64,000 nt of DNA from JAJDFU01 sp964641965 (GTDB taxonomy: Bacteria > Bacteroidota > Bacteroidia > Chitinophagales > Saprospiraceae), in NCBI GenBank assembly GCA_964641965.1, contig CAZXLD010000002.1, forward strand, positions 1-64,000, in the 5' to 3' direction. Below, piece by piece: positions 42,394 through 51,373 of this stretch (the stretch's first letter is position 1; each line of letters opens with the position of its first letter). Made by a program: the position numbers and the translations under genes. The notes beneath the pieces are model-generated. The model was not told the origin of the DNA. It saw only the letters and a list, made by a program, of their open reading frames with translations, and searched no databases.

Positions 42394-43638
42394 TCAGGAT
42401 TTCGAAATAGCTAAATTCTCCAGGAAACTGGAATAGGAGATTACCTCTTGCGCCACATCAGTTTCATGGAGCCCAAAATCTTCAATCTGATATTGATGCA
42501 CACCGTAACGATGTGGGTTGCTTTGAGCTTCGGTTGTTTCAAAACGATGGACCAGGGATACAGTCCATGGTAGGTCAGCGTCTGCGTAAATGCGTGCTAC
42601 CTGACTGAGCGCGTTTTCCACCAAATTAGGATAAAATACATCTGTGATCTTGGCTTCCGGATATTGCGCTCGATACGTCAGGGCTTTTTTCAACATCAGG
42701 CTATTTTTTCGAAGCCAGTGCTTGCCTACCTCCCGGGCATCTACTGTGGAACTGAACATAGCCCGCCCGTGAGCACACATACTCATGAAAGAGGGGATGC
42801 ATTCTAAGACTTCCCGATGTGGCCAAACGACCTGTACGTCGGGATAAACCTGGTGAACCACGTCCAGCCATTCTAGGTGGTGCGGACTTTTGAGAACCCA
42901 TCGTTTGCCAGGCCGTTGCCATTGTAACAACTTAAGCAACTTGGATTCATATTCATAGGCCGGGAGTTGGTCTGCGGTTTCCAGCCATGAGGCATAAGTA
43001 GGAACGTGCAGCATGGCTTCCCAGGAGGTACTCATGAATGTGACATCCAGCAGCAGTACGTCTTCCTCCGGTTGGAGGTGTTCTACCGGATGAATTGCGA
43101 AAAAGTTTGGCGCCAGGAAGCGCATGGCGCGTTCTGCTGTTCGCGTTTTTGGGATTCGTTTTTCAACAGACTTCCAATCCTCGTTCAGCGGAGCCGGAAA
43201 CATACTCTCCCAGGAGAATAAGGATCGGGTGGCTGGATCGGAGGCTAACAGACGCTGCAGCTTAGTGGTGCCAGTTCGTTGTAGGCCGGCAATCAACCAA
43301 ACTGGTAGTATTTCCTGTTCCAGGATTTCCGGATATTTTCTAAACCATTCTTCCGCTCGAAGGCGGACTTCCAGCCGGCTTACCAACTGCTCTCGCAACA
43401 TAAAACGGCCCAATGGATTTGGGTGTGCTTCTTCGTGGATGGATTGAAGCAAAATAGTCAACGGTTCTTCCCAATAACCGGAGCCAAAGTTGTTTAAACC
43501 CGATCGCTTCCTGGCCATTTGGATCAGTAGATCCTTATCTAGCTTGATGGTAGGTAAAGCCTTCAGGGTAGATTGAAGGAATTGAATGTAAGTGGGACGT
43601 TTGTGAAAGGTATGAGAAGAAACCAGCCGATTGCTCAT
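42394..43638 (-). CDS. sulfotransferase family protein (Sulfotransfer_3 type)
   Basis: The PAPS 5'-phosphosulfate loop is IAGLQRTGTTKLQRLLASDP (about 116-135) and the 3'-phosphate region is KRWVLKSPHHLEWLD followed by VVWPHREVLECIPSFMSM. The 414-residue length and acidic/aromatic middle match the large bacterial and mycobacterial Stf3-like enzymes rather than cytosolic mammalian ones. It would transfer sulfate from PAPS to a small hydrophobic acceptor. I use ATG 43638, whose ATGA overlaps the stop of the DUF1214 gene; an in-frame ATG 30 bases upstream is less likely. Confidence 0.9.
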   Translation of the reverse strand: MSNRLVSSHTFHKRPTYIQFLQSTLKALPTIKLDKDLLIQMARKRSGLNNFGSGYWEEPLTILLQSIHEEAHPNPLGRFMLREQLVSRLEVRLRAEEWFRKYPEILEQEILPVWLIAGLQRTGTTKLQRLLASDPATRSLFSWESMFPAPLNEDWKSVEKRIPKTRTAERAMRFLAPNFFAIHPVEHLQPEEDVLLLDVTFMSTSWEAMLHVPTYASWLETADQLPAYEYESKLLKLLQWQRPGKRWVLKSPHHLEWLDVVHQVYPDVQVVWPHREVLECIPSFMSMCAHGRAMFSSTVDAREVGKHWLRKNSLMLKKALTYRAQYPEAKITDVFYPNLVENALSQVARIYADADLPWTVSLVHRFETTEAQSNPHRYGVHQYQIEDFGLHETDVAQEVISYSSFLENLAISKS

Positions 43639-44819
43639 GCTAAGGTTGCCATTTTGACCACTCGGCAAGGTAGTGCTTTTGGATAATTGAGCTTATCCGC
43701 TAACCGATACCACCGCCAGCACATGGTACCTTCCTTGTGGCCAACTGTTTCAATCCAATTGGGATGTCCAGGGTCTGAATGAGCTACAATCACTTTAACT
43801 GTTCCGTCTGGTTCATAATGCGCATTACCCTTGCTGATGCAGATGGTATGATAGCGATAGTCGAGGGACTCCATCCAATAATTATTGAGCTGGAAATTCC
43901 AGGTATCGCAATCGGGAATAGAAGTTTCAATGATTAAGGCTTCGTCCTCGGCCAGTTTCCAGCGGCTATGGTAATAAATGATGTTGGCATCGCCACCGGC
44001 AGCGTTGCTGGTCTCCGGGTCAAACAAAGGCATTTCATTGGTGTGGGGATGGAAACTTTTGGCCCAACGAGAAAAGAATACAGGAGCGGCAGCTACAAAA
44101 AGCCCGGCTCGCTGCAATCCTTGATCTACTCGAGAAGGACTAAGGGGATCAGGTCGATTTGGGAGGCCAATGGTTTCAATTTTCAGATCTGCGGGCTGTT
44201 CCTGATTGCGATGTAAAAAGGTTTGCCGCACCATAAGGATGGTGGTTTCGGGATCAATCTTCAGCCAATTCTTCCCTTTTGGCTCCTGGCTGAGGATAAT
44301 CTCAAAAGTGCCATCAGGTTCAATTAGCATGTCCTGCCCTTCTAACACACCGCACGGAGCGAAGCCTCCTGTGCTCCCGTAATCCCCATTCTGGGTGAAC
44401 AGTCCGAGGTAATGGACCGTATTTCGCTTGCCAGTGATACGGTATTCGTAATCCCCACTAATTTGGGCATTCTGGTAATAATTGTCGGGGTTGTCGGCTC
44501 CCAACTTAACCGTTTCATGTACCATTCGATTCAGGACAGGAAATCGAGGGTCTCCGTATTCAACAAAGGCTTCCAGGGCAGCACGTGTGAGGCGTGTCAG
44601 GTAGCGCACGCCTTCTGTTTGCTGGAAGGGGTCACGGGGTGTTCCGGGATAAACCAGAGCGGCACCAGCGGCTTTGAGATTATCGCAGAATTCTTCCCAG
44701 GATTTTCCGGACACTACACGTTGGGCGTGAACGTCATCTTGGGTCTTGCCCGAAAGCCCCAGCCACCAAAGGCGAAAGCGGCGGAAGGTGTTGAGTAGGA
44801 TGCCTACAAATTTTCCCAT
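43635..44819 (-). CDS. DUF1214-domain protein
   Basis: The 394-residue protein has the DUF1214 core in the C-terminal third: DEALIIETSIPDCDTWNFQL, NNYWMESLDYRYHTICISKG, DGTVKVIVAHSDPGHPNWIE and the tail GTMCWRWYRL. The N-terminal half (SWEEFCDNLKAAGAALVYPG, RYLTRLTRAALEAFVEYGDP, GLFTQNGDYGSTGG) agrees with the family. No enzymatic role is established. It heads an operon with a sulfotransferase (4-bp stop/start overlap) and an SDR, which suggests a shared pathway. Confidence 0.88.
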   Translation of the reverse strand: MGKFVGILLNTFRRFRLWWLGLSGKTQDDVHAQRVVSGKSWEEFCDNLKAAGAALVYPGTPRDPFQQTEGVRYLTRLTRAALEAFVEYGDPRFPVLNRMVHETVKLGADNPDNYYQNAQISGDYEYRITGKRNTVHYLGLFTQNGDYGSTGGFAPCGVLEGQDMLIEPDGTFEIILSQEPKGKNWLKIDPETTILMVRQTFLHRNQEQPADLKIETIGLPNRPDPLSPSRVDQGLQRAGLFVAAAPVFFSRWAKSFHPHTNEMPLFDPETSNAAGGDANIIYYHSRWKLAEDEALIIETSIPDCDTWNFQLNNYWMESLDYRYHTICISKGNAHYEPDGTVKVIVAHSDPGHPNWIETVGHKEGTMCWRWYRLADKLNYPKALPCRVVKMATLA

Positions 44820-45082
44820 GAAAGCAGGTTTGACAGGGAAGATAGAGGCTAATGCGGAAATTCGAAAATTCAGAAAATTTAAGTGTGGGGTCTAAACCAA
44901 ATTTGTAAGTGCAGCTGGAAAAATGTTGCCTATCACTTGGGATAACCAATTGTCACTAGTTGTATCCATTCCAAATAAGTGATCTAACCAAAACAATGAT
45001 GTCGATCATAGTGTCTTTTTCCATATATACTTTCCTTCAAGATCAAATTCAGTTTTTTCATTAATTCTAAATCTTTACCCAT

Positions 45083-45439
45083 ATGAGAGTTTTTTCAATT
45101 TTAGCTTTTGCAGGGACGCTTTTTTTTCTTCTGTCCGGCTGTGCTATTCACACAGGTACGCCCTTAAATTCAACGGGACTGGATGAAGCAAATTTCAGGT
45201 ATGTTGCGCGCGATCTCGCAGGTACAGCCAGTACGCTTCGGGTATTCGGCATTGGCGGTTTGAAGCGGGATGCGATAGTTCGCGAAGCTAAGGCAGCTAT
45301 GCTAGAAGGCCGAGAGCTTCAGGACAACCAGGCCCTAGCAAACCTAACGGTTAATTTTAAGTGGTCCTTCTACATATTGGTTTCGACAACTGATTGTACA
45401 GTAACTGCGGATATCGTTGAATTTACAGAAGAAGATTAG
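45083..45439 (+). CDS. small lipoprotein, DUF6567/TRL-like
   Basis: The 118-residue protein has a lipoprotein signal ending LLSGC (Cys20). The body FRYVARDLAGTASTLRVFGI, then a helix REAKAAMLE, then LANLTVNFKWSFYILVSTTD fits the small Bacteroidota DUF6567 family, which shares the 'TRL' sequence pattern. It is probably an envelope lipoprotein of unknown role. A monocistronic gene in a 600-bp stretch; the 263 bp upstream show no other gene. Confidence 0.75.
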   Translation: MRVFSILAFAGTLFFLLSGCAIHTGTPLNSTGLDEANFRYVARDLAGTASTLRVFGIGGLKRDAIVREAKAAMLEGRELQDNQALANLTVNFKWSFYILVSTTDCTVTADIVEFTEED

Positions 45440-45472
45440 GGTAACCCTGCTGGTCCGGGGATTTAGGAGAAT

Positions 45473-45521
45473 GGGATGATCAAGTCAAAAGCTAGTGTAA
45501 CGGCCTTTTCTTGATCATCCC
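45473..45521. repeat. 12-bp perfect inverted repeat across the YitT stop
   Basis: GGGATGATCAAG (45473-45484) and CTTGATCATCCC (45510-45521) are perfect complements separated by 25 bases that include the YitT stop codon. It lies between convergent genes and may act as a terminator or 3' stabiliser. Confidence 0.6.
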
Positions 45522-46397
45522 TCCTTTGGTGTCTTTGATTGGGTACTGAATAACAAAAGCCCGACTATCTATTTTTTCAATCTCGAATAATAGTTTTGAC
45601 ACTTCAAGGCGGGTTATCACGCAGAACAAAATATTCTTATCTACCGCAGGACCCCCCTGGTGCGTAAATCCAGCCCCCGACTTGAACACTGTCAGTCCCC
45701 TGCCGAGGTCAAAGTTGATCTTTTGCCGAATTTCGGCTGATTTATCCGAAACGATCATGACTCCAATGTATTCCTCGATTCCGTTCAGGATGAAATCGAC
45801 TGTACGAGAGGCAGAGATATAAGTTAGCATAGAGTACAGCGCAGTCTCCATGTTGATTAAGAAAGCGGCGACAGAAAAAAGGATGATGTTGAACAAGGCA
45901 ATAAAATCGCCGACCGTCAGGCTGGACCTCCGGCTTACACTAATAGCCATGACCTCTGTTCCATCAATCACTGCTCCGCCACGGATAGAGAGCCCAATAC
46001 CTGCTCCAAGGAAAAAGCCTCCAAAGACGGCGATCAAAAGCTTGTCTTCGGTAATGGTAGGAAATTCCAGGTAGTGGACCAAAATGGCCAAGGATAAAAT
46101 GGCTATCGTACTTTTTACTGCAAAGGGAACAGATATCTGGCGTATACCCACAATGATAAAGGGGAGGTTGACCAGGATGATCAATATGGAAAGGTCCCAT
46201 TCCGTGAGAACCTGAATAAGCAAGGATACCCCCATGGCTCCGCCATCCACGAAGCCGTTGGGAAGCAGAAACCCCTTCAGGCCAATGCTAGCCATACCTA
46301 CTCCGGCTGACAGGGTAACCAGATCTTGAATGTTGTGGCGGAAAATAATTCTTTGTCGGTCCAGTGTGGAAGTAACTACTTGCTGGATTTGTTTCAT
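45492..46397 (-). CDS. YitT-family membrane protein (DUF161 + DUF2179)
   Basis: The 301-residue protein has about five to six membrane segments (for example LIIVLVNLPFIIVGIRQIS, LLIAVFGGFFLGAGIGLSI) with the YitT signature GFLLPNGFVDGGAMGVSLL and RGGAVIDGTEVMA, then a cytoplasmic DUF2179 domain (about 210-295, GLTVFKSGAGFTHQGGPAVD). The family is inner-membrane and of unknown transport role. The upstream 139 bp contain a multi-stem dyad that might be its leader. Confidence 0.92.
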   Translation of the reverse strand: MKQIQQVVTSTLDRQRIIFRHNIQDLVTLSAGVGMASIGLKGFLLPNGFVDGGAMGVSLLIQVLTEWDLSILIILVNLPFIIVGIRQISVPFAVKSTIAILSLAILVHYLEFPTITEDKLLIAVFGGFFLGAGIGLSIRGGAVIDGTEVMAISVSRRSSLTVGDFIALFNIILFSVAAFLINMETALYSMLTYISASRTVDFILNGIEEYIGVMIVSDKSAEIRQKINFDLGRGLTVFKSGAGFTHQGGPAVDKNILFCVITRLEVSKLLFEIEKIDSRAFVIQYPIKDTKGGMIKKRPLH

Positions 46398-46450
46398 GCA
46401 GTGAATGAACTTGCTAGGGATGGATAATGGATTCCATACATAAGAACAAC

Positions 46451-46525
46451 TTACCCGTAGGATCGATTTTGATGCTGAACAATAAGCCTATTGTTTGTAA
46501 AGGCTTTTTAAAGCTTTACGGGTAA
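46451..46525 (-). other. multi-stem inverted-repeat structure
   Basis: An outer perfect 9-bp stem (TTACCCGTA 46451-46459 with TACGGGTAA 46517-46525) encloses a 7-bp hairpin AACAATA-AGCC-TATTGTT (46478-46495) and a GTAAAG/CTTTAC pairing (46497-46519) that competes with the outer stem. It lies between two minus-strand genes, so it is either the 3' end of the SDR transcript or the leader of the YitT transcript. Confidence 0.4.
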
Positions 46526-46536
46526 ACCCCAAAAAT

Positions 46537-47370
46537 TTAGTCTGGTTTCCAATAGTGCGGATAGATCTTCCGCATGCTGTCATTCATGATGCGTGTGGCC
46601 CGATTTCGGGGTAACCATCCCAGAAATCGGTCGGTCAGGCGGTTGTAGCGCCCGGGAATCAATAAAACTTTTTTCCCTAATGCTTGCAGTACTTCTTCTG
46701 CCACATCATCAGGTTCTTGGATCGGAGGCTGCACCGGCATGGGTTTCGGATTTGAACTAAGATAAGGGGTGGTCCGCATGGTGCCCGGGCATACTCCCAG
46801 CACATCAATATCGAAGTCTTTGAGTTCAAAATGTAAGGCCTCTGCCAGGTTATAAGCAAAGGCTTTGGTAGCAGAGTAGGGGGCCACCATCTGAGTGCCC
46901 CTCAGCCCTGCCATGCTACTCATAAGGATGATACCGCCAGGCTTTTTTTGGTCTATCCAGTAGTTTACGAGTCTGTAAGAAAGGTGCAGTGGGACACGGG
47001 AATTGACTTCAATGTAAGTGTCCAATTCATCGGGAGCGTTTTCCGTAAACATTTTTACCGGACCATAAGCAGCATTATAGATTAGTAAATGGCAGGCCCG
47101 TCCATCCAAGGCAGTCATTACTTTACGGATTGCATCTGCACTAGAAAGGTCGACTTGAAGTCCAAGGGTTTCTACTTGAAATTCTTCTTCCAACTCTTTT
47201 TGTAAAATCCGGAGTTTTGCCTCCTGAAAGTCGACCATGATCAGGTTAAAACCGCGCCAGGCAACAGCTCGGCTATAGGCGGCACCGAGGCCATCTGCAG
47301 CACCTGCTATGAGTGCCCAAGGGCCATACCGGCGAAGAAATGGGGATCGTTGATCTTGGGTTTTGGACAT
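46537..47370 (-). CDS. SDR-family short-chain dehydrogenase
   Basis: The NAD(P) motif AGAADGLGAAYS is near the N-terminus, with LIYNAAYG, the serine segment GGIILMSSMAGLRG and the active-site YSATK. Residues at the C-terminus (PEEVLQALGKK-like region KKVLLIPGRYNRLTDRFLGW) follow the DltE/YqjQ type of classical SDRs. I use ATG 47370 (277 aa); an upstream ATG at 47424 adds a non-conserved 18 residues and would overlap the divergent neighbour's promoter. The substrate is unknown. Confidence 0.88.
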   Translation of the reverse strand: MSKTQDQRSPFLRRYGPWALIAGAADGLGAAYSRAVAWRGFNLIMVDFQEAKLRILQKELEEEFQVETLGLQVDLSSADAIRKVMTALDGRACHLLIYNAAYGPVKMFTENAPDELDTYIEVNSRVPLHLSYRLVNYWIDQKKPGGIILMSSMAGLRGTQMVAPYSATKAFAYNLAEALHFELKDFDIDVLGVCPGTMRTTPYLSSNPKPMPVQPPIQEPDDVAEEVLQALGKKVLLIPGRYNRLTDRFLGWLPRNRATRIMNDSMRKIYPHYWKPD

Positions 47371-47436
47371 TGTATTTGGGAATGAAGGATGGAAATTACG
47401 AAAATCACTAGCTTGGTCTGGCACAACCCTTTAGCG

Positions 47437-48216
47437 ATGAAGTTTTTTCTGGGAATAAGTTTGGTTCTGCTTTTGTTGACTTCGTGTTTGCCTGCAGTTG
47501 ATGAACCAGAATGGGTGTCCATATTCAATGGACAAAATATGGAAGGTTGGAGTCCCAAGTTTTACGGGCATTCCCTGGGAGAAAATTACAAGAATACCTT
47601 TCAGGTGAAGGAGGGGTTGCTCCAAGTGAACTATGCTGAATACGATAGCTTTCGATTGGAATTCGGACACTTGTTCTATAAAGAGGAACTGCAATATTAC
47701 AGACTTCGGTTTGAGTACCGGTTTTTGGGTGATATACTGCCTGGTACTCCTTCCTGGGCTATTCGAAATAGCGGGATTATGTTGTATAGTCAGGCAGCAA
47801 CTTCTATGAAAATGGACCAGGATTTCCCGGTATCGCTGGAGGCACAATTGCTTGGTGCCTACAAGGATGATGGCCGCTCCAGGCCGACCGGAAATTTGTG
47901 TACTCCCGGGACGGTAGTAAAACAGGGGGGTAAAATCCTGCGGGATCATTGTAATGTGGGATCCGGGCCCACTATTTTTGGTGATGGTTGGGTCCAATTT
48001 GAAGTTGCGGTTTTGCCAAACGGCATGTTTCATCACCTGGTAGAAGGCGATACCGTGATTAGTTATTCAGATCCTACAGTGGGAGGGGATAATATTCCAT
48101 TTGATTATCCGGTGCCCAACGGTACGCTACTCACAAAAGGCTATATTTCCCTGCAAGCTGAAGGGCATCCTGTTGAGTTTCGGAACATAGAGTTGATGAA
48201 GCTGGAGGCAAAATGA
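47437..48216 (+). CDS. DUF1080 (3-keto-disaccharide hydrolase-like) lipoprotein
   Basis: A lipoprotein signal ends LLTSC, so the mature protein is membrane-anchored. The laminarinase/concanavalin-like DUF1080 domain is clear: WVSIFNGQNMEGWSPKFYG, FQVKEGLLQVNYAEYDSF, RNSGIMLYSQ, FPVSLEAQLLG and GYISLQAEGHPVEFRNIEL. Members are linked to sugar metabolism, some shown to hydrolyse 3-keto-glycosides. ATG 47437 is preferred because it puts the signal peptide at the N-terminus. The gene is divergent from the SDR by 66 bp; the two might share a 3-keto sugar theme, which is speculation. Confidence 0.88.
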   Translation: MKFFLGISLVLLLLTSCLPAVDEPEWVSIFNGQNMEGWSPKFYGHSLGENYKNTFQVKEGLLQVNYAEYDSFRLEFGHLFYKEELQYYRLRFEYRFLGDILPGTPSWAIRNSGIMLYSQAATSMKMDQDFPVSLEAQLLGAYKDDGRSRPTGNLCTPGTVVKQGGKILRDHCNVGSGPTIFGDGWVQFEVAVLPNGMFHHLVEGDTVISYSDPTVGGDNIPFDYPVPNGTLLTKGYISLQAEGHPVEFRNIELMKLEAK

Positions 48217-48258
48217 TTTAGTCATATGGAATAACAATCAATAACCTTTACCCGTACC

Positions 48259-48945
48259 TCAAAAGAAATTCAAAACGTCTCGAATGGTACTCAGTTTTTG
48301 AAGTTGGGGATGCTCCACTTTCAATTCTACTTTCTCATATTCCCAAGTTGTGTGGTAGGGTACATGGAATCCCCAGGCTCCCAGTTCAATAACGGGTAGA
48401 ATATCTGATTTCATGGAGTTCCCGACCATAGCAAATTCTTCCGGTTGAATGTCGAGGTGCTGAATCAGCTTTAGGTATTCCGACTTTTTCTTTTCCGATA
48501 CTATTTCGATATGGTGGAAGTAGGATTCAAGGCCAGAACGGATCAGTTTTTTCTCTTGATCCAACAAATCGCCCTTGGTCGCCATTACAAGCCGGTACTT
48601 TCCTTGAAGCGCCTGCAATACCTCCTCTACACCTGCTAACAATTCGATAGGTTGTTGCAACAAGTCTTTGCCCAATTCCAAAACCTTGTCGATGACCTTG
48701 AAATCCAAAGCGCCATCGGAAATCCGAAGCGCAGTTTCGATCATAGACAGCATAAAACTTTTTACCCCATAGCCATATAGCTGAATATTTTCCATTTCTG
48801 TTTTAAGCAGCTCTCTAGATACCGTATGGTGCGGTAAATAGTCTTCCAATAACCCGCAAAATTGCTTTTCCGCTTCCTGAAAATAGGGTTCGTTGACCCA
48901 AAGGGTATCGTCTGCATCGAAAGCGATGACTTTGATCTGTTTCAT
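48259..48945 (-). CDS. HAD-family hydrolase
   Basis: The nucleophile motif is AFDADDTLW (DxD at 10-12), with a helical cap (about 15-95), motif II in LVMATKGDLLDQEKKL, motif III Lys in VSEKKKSEYLKL, and motif IV FAMVGNSMKSDILPV. The 228-residue length and cap type suit a small-molecule phosphatase. The substrate is unknown. It converges with the DUF1080 gene across 42 bp. Confidence 0.9.
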   Translation of the reverse strand: MKQIKVIAFDADDTLWVNEPYFQEAEKQFCGLLEDYLPHHTVSRELLKTEMENIQLYGYGVKSFMLSMIETALRISDGALDFKVIDKVLELGKDLLQQPIELLAGVEEVLQALQGKYRLVMATKGDLLDQEKKLIRSGLESYFHHIEIVSEKKKSEYLKLIQHLDIQPEEFAMVGNSMKSDILPVIELGAWGFHVPYHTTWEYEKVELKVEHPQLQKLSTIRDVLNFF

Positions 48946-49039
48946 GAAAATTGCTGGATAATTATCTCGATTGTCAAAATGGAATTATGGAATGTAGATT
49001 TCATACTACTCCTGGGATTACCAGTAGAAAATACCCAAA

Positions 49040-49627
49040 TTAGTTTCTTTCTTTTTTGGGTACGCTAAACTTATACCTAGCGTAGATTTGTCGAACCGCA
49101 CTTTCTGTGACTTTGTAAGGATCATTAACACCAGGCTGAAGGGTAGCCTGAGCAGCGCCGTGCCAAATCAGGTTCTTGGTTTCGGGATGGTACATTTCGA
49201 TGATTAAAGTTCCATTAACGTAATCGGTGTACTCGATTCTTCCTCCCACTCGACTACTCATGCCTATACCGCCATAATATCCTCCAAACCCTACGCCAAC
49301 ATTTACCCCTCCTACTTCGCGACCAATAGTTTGCACCTTGGTAATTACGAAGTAACCGATCTCCATATCCGGATTTTCATATTCCTGCCGGTAGCCTCTC
49401 CGAGCCATTTGATAGATGATTTGTTTGCGGATATAATCCACTAACTCCGGGTTTCGAATACCCGTCTCCTGAATCTGTTCCTCAGTGAGTTCCAAAAGGG
49501 AATAAGTCCGATAGGATTTAAATGGAATCTGTTTATCATAATCATACGAAATATTTAAAGTAGGAGAACAGCCAAGGAAGAGGCCTAGACACAAGAATAG
49601 GAATACTAGTTTTGGATTCATCAGCAA
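49040..49627 (-). CDS. DUF4136-domain lipoprotein
   Basis: The lipoprotein signal ends LGLFLGC (Cys20). The DUF4136 domain follows: YDYDKQIPFKSYRTYSLL, RKQIIYQMARRGYRQEYENP, MEIGYFVITKVQ, a glycine-rich GVNVGVGFGGYYGGIGM and a terminal LIIEMYHPETKNLIWHGAAQ. The family is common in Bacteroidota and Proteobacteria outer membranes; its role is unknown. Confidence 0.9.
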   Translation of the reverse strand: MLMNPKLVFLFLCLGLFLGCSPTLNISYDYDKQIPFKSYRTYSLLELTEEQIQETGIRNPELVDYIRKQIIYQMARRGYRQEYENPDMEIGYFVITKVQTIGREVGGVNVGVGFGGYYGGIGMSSRVGGRIEYTDYVNGTLIIEMYHPETKNLIWHGAAQATLQPGVNDPYKVTESAVRQIYARYKFSVPKKERN

Positions 49628-49822
49628 AAAGTTTGGGCTAAATGTAAGTGCAATTCATTTAGGAGGTCCAAATAAGTGAATGGCTTCTCGAATTGACCAA
49701 TGCAAAGGTGCCCTAAGTAGGCTGGTAGTTTGTGGGAGGGTATAGGCTTTTTCAAAACCCTGGCGCGTCGTATCTTCAGCCATCAAATTTTCAAGTTTCA
49801 ACGTATAGATTAAGTATAGATC

Positions 49823-50545
49823 ATGGGAAGAGCGTTCGAATATCGCAAGGCGACCAAATTTGCTCGTTGGGATAAAATGGCCAAGCAGTTTACTAAAGCG
49901 GGCCGTCAAATATCCATAGCAGTAAAACAAGGTGGGCCAGATCCGGAAACCAATGTTATGCTGAGGCGGGCTATTCAGAATGCCAAGTCGGTTCAAATGC
50001 CCAAGGATCGTATAGCGGCAGCGATCAAGAAGGCATCAGATAAAGATACCAGCGACTTTGATGAAATTACGTATGAAGGGATGGGGCCACACGGCATAGC
50101 CGTAGTGATTGAGACAGCTACTGATAACCCTACACGCACTGTAGCGAATGTCCGGTCCTATTTCCGGAAAAAAGGGGGTTCACTTGGCACACAAGGGATG
50201 CATGATTTCATTTTTACCCGCATGGGGGTTTTTTACCTTAAGCCAGAGGATGTAGAAGATTTGGAATCCTTTGAATTGGAATTCATCGATCACGGCCTGG
50301 AGAAGGTAGAAAAAGATGAAGTCGAAGGAGTTGAATTTATCAAAGTTTACAGTGCTTTTGAGGATTTTGGGCGCATGCAAGATGGGTTGGAAGCCGCCGA
50401 AATAAAAGTAGAGAAGTCTGAATTAGAGCGCATACCAAATCATACCAAGGAGCTTACTGATGAAGAAGTAGATGAGGTGCTGGAACTTATTGATACCTTC
50501 GAACAGGACGATGATGTGACCAACGTATTCCATAATTTATCCTGA
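49823..50545 (+). CDS. YebC/PmpR-family regulator (TACO1-like)
   Basis: The 240-residue protein has the family N-terminus MGRAFEYRKATKFARWDKMA, AIQNAKSVQMPKDRIAAAIK, YEGMGPHGIAVVIETATDN and the two later alpha/beta domains. Some members are transcription regulators; others relieve ribosome stalling at polyproline (TACO1/YebC2). The sequence alone does not settle which. Start and length are standard. Confidence 0.95.
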   Translation: MGRAFEYRKATKFARWDKMAKQFTKAGRQISIAVKQGGPDPETNVMLRRAIQNAKSVQMPKDRIAAAIKKASDKDTSDFDEITYEGMGPHGIAVVIETATDNPTRTVANVRSYFRKKGGSLGTQGMHDFIFTRMGVFYLKPEDVEDLESFELEFIDHGLEKVEKDEVEGVEFIKVYSAFEDFGRMQDGLEAAEIKVEKSELERIPNHTKELTDEEVDEVLELIDTFEQDDDVTNVFHNLS

Positions 50546-50638
50546 AAGATTGGTTTCTGGTGGTAGAAACTATTCGTTACCCGTGAACCCACTAGGTGGC
50601 CGTTTTGTCTAAAAGAGTAAGCTAACCGGTTGTCCAAT

Positions 50639-51304
50639 ATGATTAATCCTTCCACCATCCATTTTCTTAAAGATCTGGAAGCCAACAATGACCGTCCCTG
50701 GTTTCAGAAGCACAAGAGTGAATACCAACAAGCCAAAGAGAACATAGAGGCCTTTATGGAGGCCATTCGGCAAAAATTGAGTCAGACCGACCAGCTCGAA
50801 ACGACGAAGATGTTCCGAATTTACAGAGACGTTCGATTTTCGAAAGATAAAAGTCCTTACAAAACGTACTTCAGTGGTTATTACACCCGTCTGGGCAAAG
50901 CACTGCGCGGAGGCTACTATTTCAGTATTCAACCTGGAAACCAGACTGTTGCAGGAGGAGGATTTTATGATCCGAATAAAGAAGATTTGCTCCGGATTCG
51001 CAAGGAGGTTGAGTTTGATGGAAATCGGTTGAAAGCCATTCTTCGAGATCCCATTTTCGAAAATACATTTGGGGAATTGAAAGGGAATGAACTAAAAACA
51101 GCTCCAAAAGGCTTCTCCCGGGAGCACGAACATATTGATCTGATTCGCAAAAAACAGTTTTATGCCATGCGGACCTTTACCGACGATGAGGTATTGGCTG
51201 CTACTTTTGAGGATGAAGTCCTTCAAACCTTTCTGAACATCCGTCCGTTTTTTGATTATATGAGTGAGGTCCTCAGTACAAACTTGAATGGGGAGCCAAT
51301 CTAA
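50639..51304 (+). CDS. DUF2461-family protein
   Basis: The protein (221 aa from ATG 50639) shows the DUF2461 signatures: TIHFLKDLEANNDRPWFQKH, MFRIYRDVRFSKDKSPYKTY, GGYYFSIQPGNQTVAGGGFY and the closing LKTAPKGFSREHEHIDLIRK. Function is unknown. It follows yebC by about 90 bp in the same direction. An in-frame TTG three codons upstream is not needed. Confidence 0.92.
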   Translation: MINPSTIHFLKDLEANNDRPWFQKHKSEYQQAKENIEAFMEAIRQKLSQTDQLETTKMFRIYRDVRFSKDKSPYKTYFSGYYTRLGKALRGGYYFSIQPGNQTVAGGGFYDPNKEDLLRIRKEVEFDGNRLKAILRDPIFENTFGELKGNELKTAPKGFSREHEHIDLIRKKQFYAMRTFTDDEVLAATFEDEVLQTFLNIRPFFDYMSEVLSTNLNGEPI

Positions 51305-51373
51305 GTTCCGAACGAGCTCAGGTTGGCTCTGCGAATTTTCATTCGTCCATTCATTTAAAGAAGACTTTCTATT

